Part shown: one piece after another, positions 6,928 through 10,245 of the stretch
Position numbering within the stretch: the stretch's first letter is position 1
Layout of the letters: each line of letters begins with the position of its first letter
From: JBGTCY01 sp041748615
GTDB taxonomy: Bacteria; Bacteroidota; Bacteroidia; Chitinophagales; CAIOSU01
Reading direction: 5' to 3'
Assembly: GCA_041748615.1 (NCBI GenBank)
Contig: JBGTCY010000326.1
Span: 1 to 10,245 of the forward strand
Length of the DNA: 10,245 nucleotides
Program-made: the position numbers and the translations under genes
Notes under the pieces: model-generated
The model's database searches: none
What the model was told of the DNA's origin: nothing
Seen by the model: only the letters and a program-made list of their open reading frames with translations

Positions 6928-7166
6928 GTGAGGCTGTAATTATCTAAAAATGAATTCATTGGTTGATTTTTGAAGATTCCAGATACCTATTTTGCCCAAA
7001 TTTATTTTACTATAACATGATTTTAAGTCTGTTCAATTCCCGCTCAATATCTTCAAAACTGTTTCGATTTCAGATTTTATTGGTTTGGTGATATAAATCG
7101 CTATTAAAATCAAAGGAAAAACCCCATATTTGGGCAATCATTAAATAACTTCTAAAAATTTTTAAA

Positions 7167-7592
7167 ATGTACGTAGATAAAAACACACCCGTGAGTAAAC
7201 TCATGACAAAAAAAGTTGTGGTAGCCGGCCAGGAAAACAGATTTTCACAGGTAAGACAACTTTTTGCAAAATTCAATGTGCATCATCTTCCGGTCACGGA
7301 TAGAGAAGACCACGTGATTGGTATCATCAGTTCGCATGATGTAATGAAAGCGTTTCAGAAAATTTCCGAAAAAGGAAAAGCGCTGGATGACAGTCAATTG
7401 GATGCGGAAATCAAAATCACAGACATCATGACTAAAAATCCTGATACAGTAGCTCCGGATGTTTCAATCTATGAAGCCGCTACCATGTTCGCCACCAACG
7501 GCTATCATGCATTGCCGGTCGTTGAAGAAAACAAACTGAAAGGGATTATTACCTCCAATGATTTAATCAAGTATGTGTTGAATGATGATTGA
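7167..7592 (+). CDS. CBS-domain pair protein
   Basis: A 141-residue soluble protein consisting almost only of two CBS domains (about 8-66 and 84-138), which together form one Bateman module. Each has the expected opening (VSKLMTKKVVVA and ITDIMTKNPDTVAP), a central [FY].VHHLPV / YHALPV strand, and a final GIISSHDVMKAF / GIITSNDLIKYV helix. The S/T-x-x-D pattern (SSHD, TSND) is that normally used to contact nucleotide ribose or phosphate. Such modules bind AMP, ATP, SAM or similar ligands and regulate partner proteins; stand-alone versions mostly have unknown partners. It is the only complete plus-strand gene here, divergent from rpsA and convergent with the protease, so the neighbours give no hint of a partner. 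The ATG at 7167 follows an A/T-rich leader without a Shine-Dalgarno site, normal for this phylum. Confidence 0.92.
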   Translation: MYVDKNTPVSKLMTKKVVVAGQENRFSQVRQLFAKFNVHHLPVTDREDHVIGIISSHDVMKAFQKISEKGKALDDSQLDAEIKITDIMTKNPDTVAPDVSIYEAATMFATNGYHALPVVEENKLKGIITSNDLIKYVLNDD

Positions 7593-7607
7593 GATTGGAT
7601 AGTGTTA

Positions 7608-7660
7608 TTAGCGCTTACAAAATAAAATTGCTTACAAGTTGTCTTTTTTATAAGCGCTAA
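7608..7660. repeat. 10-bp inverted repeat just after the CBS gene
   Basis: TTAGCGCTTA (7608-7617) and TAAGCGCTAA (7651-7660) are perfect inverted complements with a 33-base spacer. Each arm contains the self-complementary hexamer AGCGCT. The spacer holds a second copy of GCTTACAA (7630-7637; the first is 7613-7620) and the small palindrome ACAAGTTGT (7634-7642). No T-run follows either arm in a terminator-like position, so its role is open. Confidence 0.6.
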
Positions 7661-7663
7661 AAA

Positions 7664-7781
7664 ACAAATCACAATAAACAAATAATATCCAATTCTAAAA
7701 CTTCAAAACACTGTTATGTGGGATTGAAGTTTTTTTAATTTTTTATTGGAATTTATTTATGATTTGCTTTTTGTGATTTGT
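7664..7781. repeat. Long imperfect inverted repeat enclosing a terminator-like hairpin
   Basis: The outer arms 7664-7686 and 7759-7781 are complementary at 20 of 23 positions, starting with a perfect 11-bp match (ACAAATCACAA / TTGTGATTTGT). Further in, TCCAAT (7688-7693) pairs with ATTGGA (7745-7750) and AAAACTTCAA (7697-7706) with TTGAAGTTTT (7724-7733). The pairings are nested and colinear, so the 118 bases can fold into one long bulged stem. The DNA is AT-rich, which makes part of the match cheap. Confidence 0.55.
7697..7740. terminator. Terminator between the convergent CBS and protease genes
   Basis: A perfect 10-bp stem (7697-7706 with 7724-7733) encloses a 17-base loop with an internal CAC/GTG pairing. 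On the plus strand it runs into a T-rich tract, so it should terminate the CBS transcript. On the minus strand only four T follow, so it may also serve the protease gene less efficiently. It is 104 bases from the CBS stop codon and 79 from the protease stop codon. The stem is AT-rich. Confidence 0.65.
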
Positions 7782-7812
7782 AATTTCATTACTATTGGCT
7801 TGCAGCTAAAAT

Positions 7813-9900
7813 TCATTCCATCCCGAAAATTTTCAAAACAAATGCATACTCGAAAGCCAGGTCTTCGTAGTAAGGGTATCTGCCCGAAGGACCGCTGTGT
7901 CCGCCTTTGAATGTGATTTTGAACAGTAATAAATTATTATCGGTTTTCAGGGCGCGCAGTTTGGCAACCATTTTTGCGGGTTCCCATACGCCTACCTGCT
8001 CATCCGTGACGCCCGATGTGAAAAGCAGGTGGGGGTAATCCTGCCGCTTTACATTATCATATGGCGAATAGGATTTGATATAGTCGTATTCTTCCTTGAT
8101 GTAAGGATTGCCCCACTCGATGAACTCCTGCGTGGAGAGCGGCAGCAATGTGTCAAGTATCGTGTTGAGTACGTCCACGAACGGCACATGCAGGATGACG
8201 CCCTTATATAAATCGGGACGCATGTTGGCAATAGCGCCCATCAGCAATCCGCCCGCGCTTGCGCCTTGCGCGACAACCATTCCGGACGCGGTGTATTGTT
8301 CTGCTATCAGATGTTCGGTGCTGGCGATGAAATCGGTGAACGTGTTTTTCTTATTGAGCATTTTCCCGTCATGATACCACACCCTGCCCATATCATCGCC
8401 TCCGCGCACGTGGGCGATGGCATAAATAAATCCACGGTCAACCAAAGGGTAAATCGTGTTGACATACCCGGCATCGAAAGGCTCGCCATAAGCGCCATAC
8501 GCTTCCATGTAAACGGGATTGCTGCCGTTTTTCTCTAAACCTTTTTTATATAAAAGCGAAATGGGTACCTGCTTTCCGTCTGGTGCAGTCGCGAAAACTT
8601 TTTCTGTAACATAATCATCTGAATTGTGTCCGCTGGGGATTTCCCATTGCTTCAGAATTTTTTTCTCAAGCGTGTGCACGTTGAACTCGAAAATCATGAG
8701 AGGCGTTTTGAGCGATGAAAAATAAAACCGCAGCCACTTGGCATCAAAATCGGGATTGTATCCGCCTCCGAACGAATACACTTCCTCCTCCACCGGCACG
8801 TAAAAACTTTCGCCCGTATTCCACCACCGGATTTGCACCCGGTCGTTTCCGTGGGTGCGCTCGTTGAGTACCATGAAATCGTTGTAAATATCCACCCTGT
8901 CCAACAGCACCTCCTCACGATGTTCAGTCAGCGTTTCCCAATTTTCGATGGCAGGATTGCTGACGGGAGCGGTCACCAATTTGAAATTAATGGCGTCCTT
9001 ATTTGTCCTGATATAAAATTTATCCTGGTAGTGTGATACAAAATATTCATTTTTTCTTTCGCGCGGGTGAATGATGCGGAAAGGCTCATCCGGATTTTTT
9101 GCGGACAGAAACCGTACCTCAGTTTCGTCCGCACTCGATGCCATCAGAAAAATAAATTCCTCCGCTTTGGTGGAATAAACATATAAATCAAACTGCTTGT
9201 CTTTTTCTTCATAAATCAATTCATCCTTTCCCGTATCATTTCCGAGTACATGTTTGTAAAGCCGGTAGCTGCGGTTGGTTTTCGGTTCCTGCACGGTGTA
9301 GAAAACCATGCGGTTGTCAGCGGCAAAAGCGAGCGAGGTCACTTTGTGCAACACATCTTTCAGCTTGTTGCCGGTTTTCATTTCCTTGAAAAAAACGGTG
9401 CTTTCGAAATTGCCGGTTTTGTCAATCGCATACGCCATAAGGTTGTTGTCATAGCTGTAGCGAAGCGGGTAGGCGGAGTAGCATTTCTCCTCTTTCACCA
9501 CCTTGTTGGCATCAAGAATAACCTGCTCGTCAGCATCAAGGTCGCCTGCTTTCCTGCAATAGACGGGATAGTTTTCACCTTCAGTATATCTTAAATAATA
9601 CCAATAGGTTTTGTAGCGGTAAGGCACGCTCATGTCGGTTTGCTTCACCCTGCCCAGCAGTTCATCATAGAGTTTTTCCTGCAAGGGTTTGGTATCCGCC
9701 ATCACCGCATCGGTATATTTTTGCTCGGCTTTCAGGTATTTTTTGAATGCGCCTGAATTTTTGTTTTTCATCCATGCAAAATCGTCCGTGCGTGTATCGC
9801 CATGTTGCGCGAGGGTTTGCGTTTTTGCTTTGGCAACGGGCGGTTGCTGCGCAAAAACATTCAGGCTGATGATTAATAAAACAAGCAATCTGAATAGCAT
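7813..9900 (-). CDS. Exported S9A prolyl oligopeptidase family protease, oligopeptidase B-like
   Basis: A 695-residue protein, the usual family length. Residues 1-17 are a signal peptide (MLFRLLVLLIISLNVFA, then QQP), so it acts outside the cytoplasm. About 20-420 form the beta-propeller that restricts access to short peptides, opening with the family's HGDTRTDDFAW (33-43). About 425-695 form the alpha/beta-hydrolase domain. The triad is visible: Ser548 in GASAGG, Asp633 in TSGVTDEQV and His668 in GGHSG, with EWGNP at 595-599 and SYSPYDNV at 610-617. The overall pattern is closest to oligopeptidase B, which cuts after Lys/Arg. However, two acidic specificity residues I remember from the enterobacterial enzyme appear to be Gly478 and Ile594, so specificity may differ. 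It is probably a single-gene unit, divergent from the gene at 10193. Confidence 0.93.
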   Translation of the reverse strand: MLFRLLVLLIISLNVFAQQPPVAKAKTQTLAQHGDTRTDDFAWMKNKNSGAFKKYLKAEQKYTDAVMADTKPLQEKLYDELLGRVKQTDMSVPYRYKTYWYYLRYTEGENYPVYCRKAGDLDADEQVILDANKVVKEEKCYSAYPLRYSYDNNLMAYAIDKTGNFESTVFFKEMKTGNKLKDVLHKVTSLAFAADNRMVFYTVQEPKTNRSYRLYKHVLGNDTGKDELIYEEKDKQFDLYVYSTKAEEFIFLMASSADETEVRFLSAKNPDEPFRIIHPRERKNEYFVSHYQDKFYIRTNKDAINFKLVTAPVSNPAIENWETLTEHREEVLLDRVDIYNDFMVLNERTHGNDRVQIRWWNTGESFYVPVEEEVYSFGGGYNPDFDAKWLRFYFSSLKTPLMIFEFNVHTLEKKILKQWEIPSGHNSDDYVTEKVFATAPDGKQVPISLLYKKGLEKNGSNPVYMEAYGAYGEPFDAGYVNTIYPLVDRGFIYAIAHVRGGDDMGRVWYHDGKMLNKKNTFTDFIASTEHLIAEQYTASGMVVAQGASAGGLLMGAIANMRPDLYKGVILHVPFVDVLNTILDTLLPLSTQEFIEWGNPYIKEEYDYIKSYSPYDNVKRQDYPHLLFTSGVTDEQVGVWEPAKMVAKLRALKTDNNLLLFKITFKGGHSGPSGRYPYYEDLAFEYAFVLKIFGME

Positions 9901-10083
9901 AAATTTTTATTTTTTTGAAACAAATACTTTTAAAAATATAATAAAAAACTATGAAAAAAATTGCTTGCTCTACGAACCGTCATTTCGGTAAAACTAAAAT
10001 TCTAAATTGAGCAGAATGAATACAGTAATTTTCCGACATGGATATAACCCATAGGTTTTTTACAAAACGAAATTAATCAGCCA

Positions 10084-10150
10084 TTCTCGGTTTAGAATAT
10101 ACTAACTATGATTCCCACACTTGAAATATTATTTATTTCTAAACCGAGAA
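10084..10150. repeat. Perfect 14-bp inverted repeat upstream of the regulator-like gene
   Basis: TTCTCGGTTTAGAA (10084-10097) and TTCTAAACCGAGAA (10137-10150) are exact inverted complements with a 39-base AT-rich spacer. The right arm ends 42 bases before the ATG at 10193. ACTAACT also occurs as a direct repeat near the inner edge of the left arm (10101-10107) and at the outer edge of the right arm (10150-10156). It could be a paired operator or a leader hairpin; no T-run follows the right arm. Confidence 0.8.
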
Positions 10151-10192
10151 CTAACTCAGAATTTTGATAGTTCCTTAATATATTTCTCATTA

Positions 10193-10245
10193 ATGAAACT
10201 CCACATCAAAAACATGGTATGCAGCCGTTGCAAAATGGTGGTGAA
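10193..10245 (+). CDS. N-terminus of a probable HMA-like/AraC-type regulator, cut by window end
   Basis: Only 17 complete codons are visible, encoding MKLHIKNMVCSRCKMVV. The KNMVC-x-RC pattern with CxxC at residues 10-13 resembles the start of a heavy-metal-associated fold. From memory it matches Bacteroidota proteins in which this small domain precedes an AraC-type helix-turn-helix, annotated as AraC-family regulators. A plain copper-chaperone-like protein is the main alternative. No Shine-Dalgarno site is seen. It is divergent from the protease gene, with 292 bases between the starts. That interval holds the 14-bp inverted repeat, a minor ACCG/CGGT hairpin near 9976-9991 and otherwise nothing I can name. 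Confidence 0.6.
   Translation, partial: MKLHIKNMVCSRCKMVV

Larger units (their letters stand above)
6799..7166. other. Divergent intergenic region between rpsA and the CBS-domain gene
   Basis: This 368-base AT-rich stretch holds the rpsA leader and promoter at its left end. TTGCCCAAAT at 6992-7001 and ATTTGGGCAA at 7128-7137 form a perfect 10-bp inverted repeat spaced by 126 bases; the right copy lies 30 bases before the CBS-gene ATG. A near -7 box (CATATTTG, 7125-7132) overlaps it, but I see no matching -33 element. Between about 6930 and 6990 and between 7005 and 7120 I see nothing else. Confidence 0.5.

Noticed and set aside
6997..7004. Minus-strand TAAATTTG as an additional rpsA promoter
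   Set aside because: The box matches TAnnTTTG, but no TTG or TTTG lies 19-21 bases upstream.
7070..7276. 68-codon minus-strand ORF at the start of the CBS gene
   Set aside because: It overlaps the N-terminus of a well-supported CBS protein in antisense; the rest covers AT-rich intergenic DNA with no promoter.
9951..10010. 19-codon ORF starting MKKIACSTNRHF on the plus strand
   Set aside because: The start resembles small Bacteroidota leader peptides, but it is too short, has no core-like segment and no modification gene nearby.

Overview
The window looks like chromosome from a member of Bacteroidota, most probably the Chitinophagales. Four things point there. There is a secreted multidomain protein with a choice-of-anchor L domain and PKD/Ig-like modules, of the type exported by the type IX system. 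There are Bacteroidota-type promoters (TTTG, 19 bases, TAnnTTTG). Clear Shine-Dalgarno sequences are lacking. Ribosomal protein S1 has an N-terminal pattern (HDDFDW, then KRNVA.YS) that I recall from Chitinophaga-like S1 proteins. Intergenic DNA is very AT-rich.

Layout. Positions 1-3633 (minus) hold a tight two-gene unit: a small exported protein of unknown function, then, 4 bases later, a giant surface or secreted protein whose C-terminus lies beyond position 1. The visible part of the giant has a signal peptide, two GDGICC-type domains, a choice-of-anchor L domain, a Calx-beta-like module, Ig/PKD-like modules and a 51-residue repeat array with an exact 153-bp period. Positions 3819-6798 (minus) hold a TerB-like protein, an EVE-domain protein and rpsA (S1). 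rpsA has its own consensus promoter, a leader of about 90 bases, a TTG start and a strong intrinsic terminator. Positions 7167-7592 (plus) encode a two-CBS-domain protein. It converges on an exported S9A prolyl oligopeptidase / oligopeptidase B-like protease (7813-9900, minus), with hairpin-rich DNA between them. At the right edge the first 17 codons of a plus-strand gene (10193 onward) look like a Bacteroidota regulator with an HMA-like CxxC N-terminus, preceded by a perfect 14-bp inverted repeat.

How it works together. Apart from the two-gene exported unit, the genes are independent housekeeping or stand-alone units with no shared pathway visible. I find no mobile element, CRISPR array, rRNA or tRNA, and no convincing multi-gene defence or biosynthetic system. 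The parts most worth a second look are non-coding or structural: the rpsA leader with its upstream ORF and TTG start, the nested inverted repeats at 7608-7781, the 14-bp inverted repeat at 10084-10150, and the G8 tract and phase-locked repeats in the giant surface protein.
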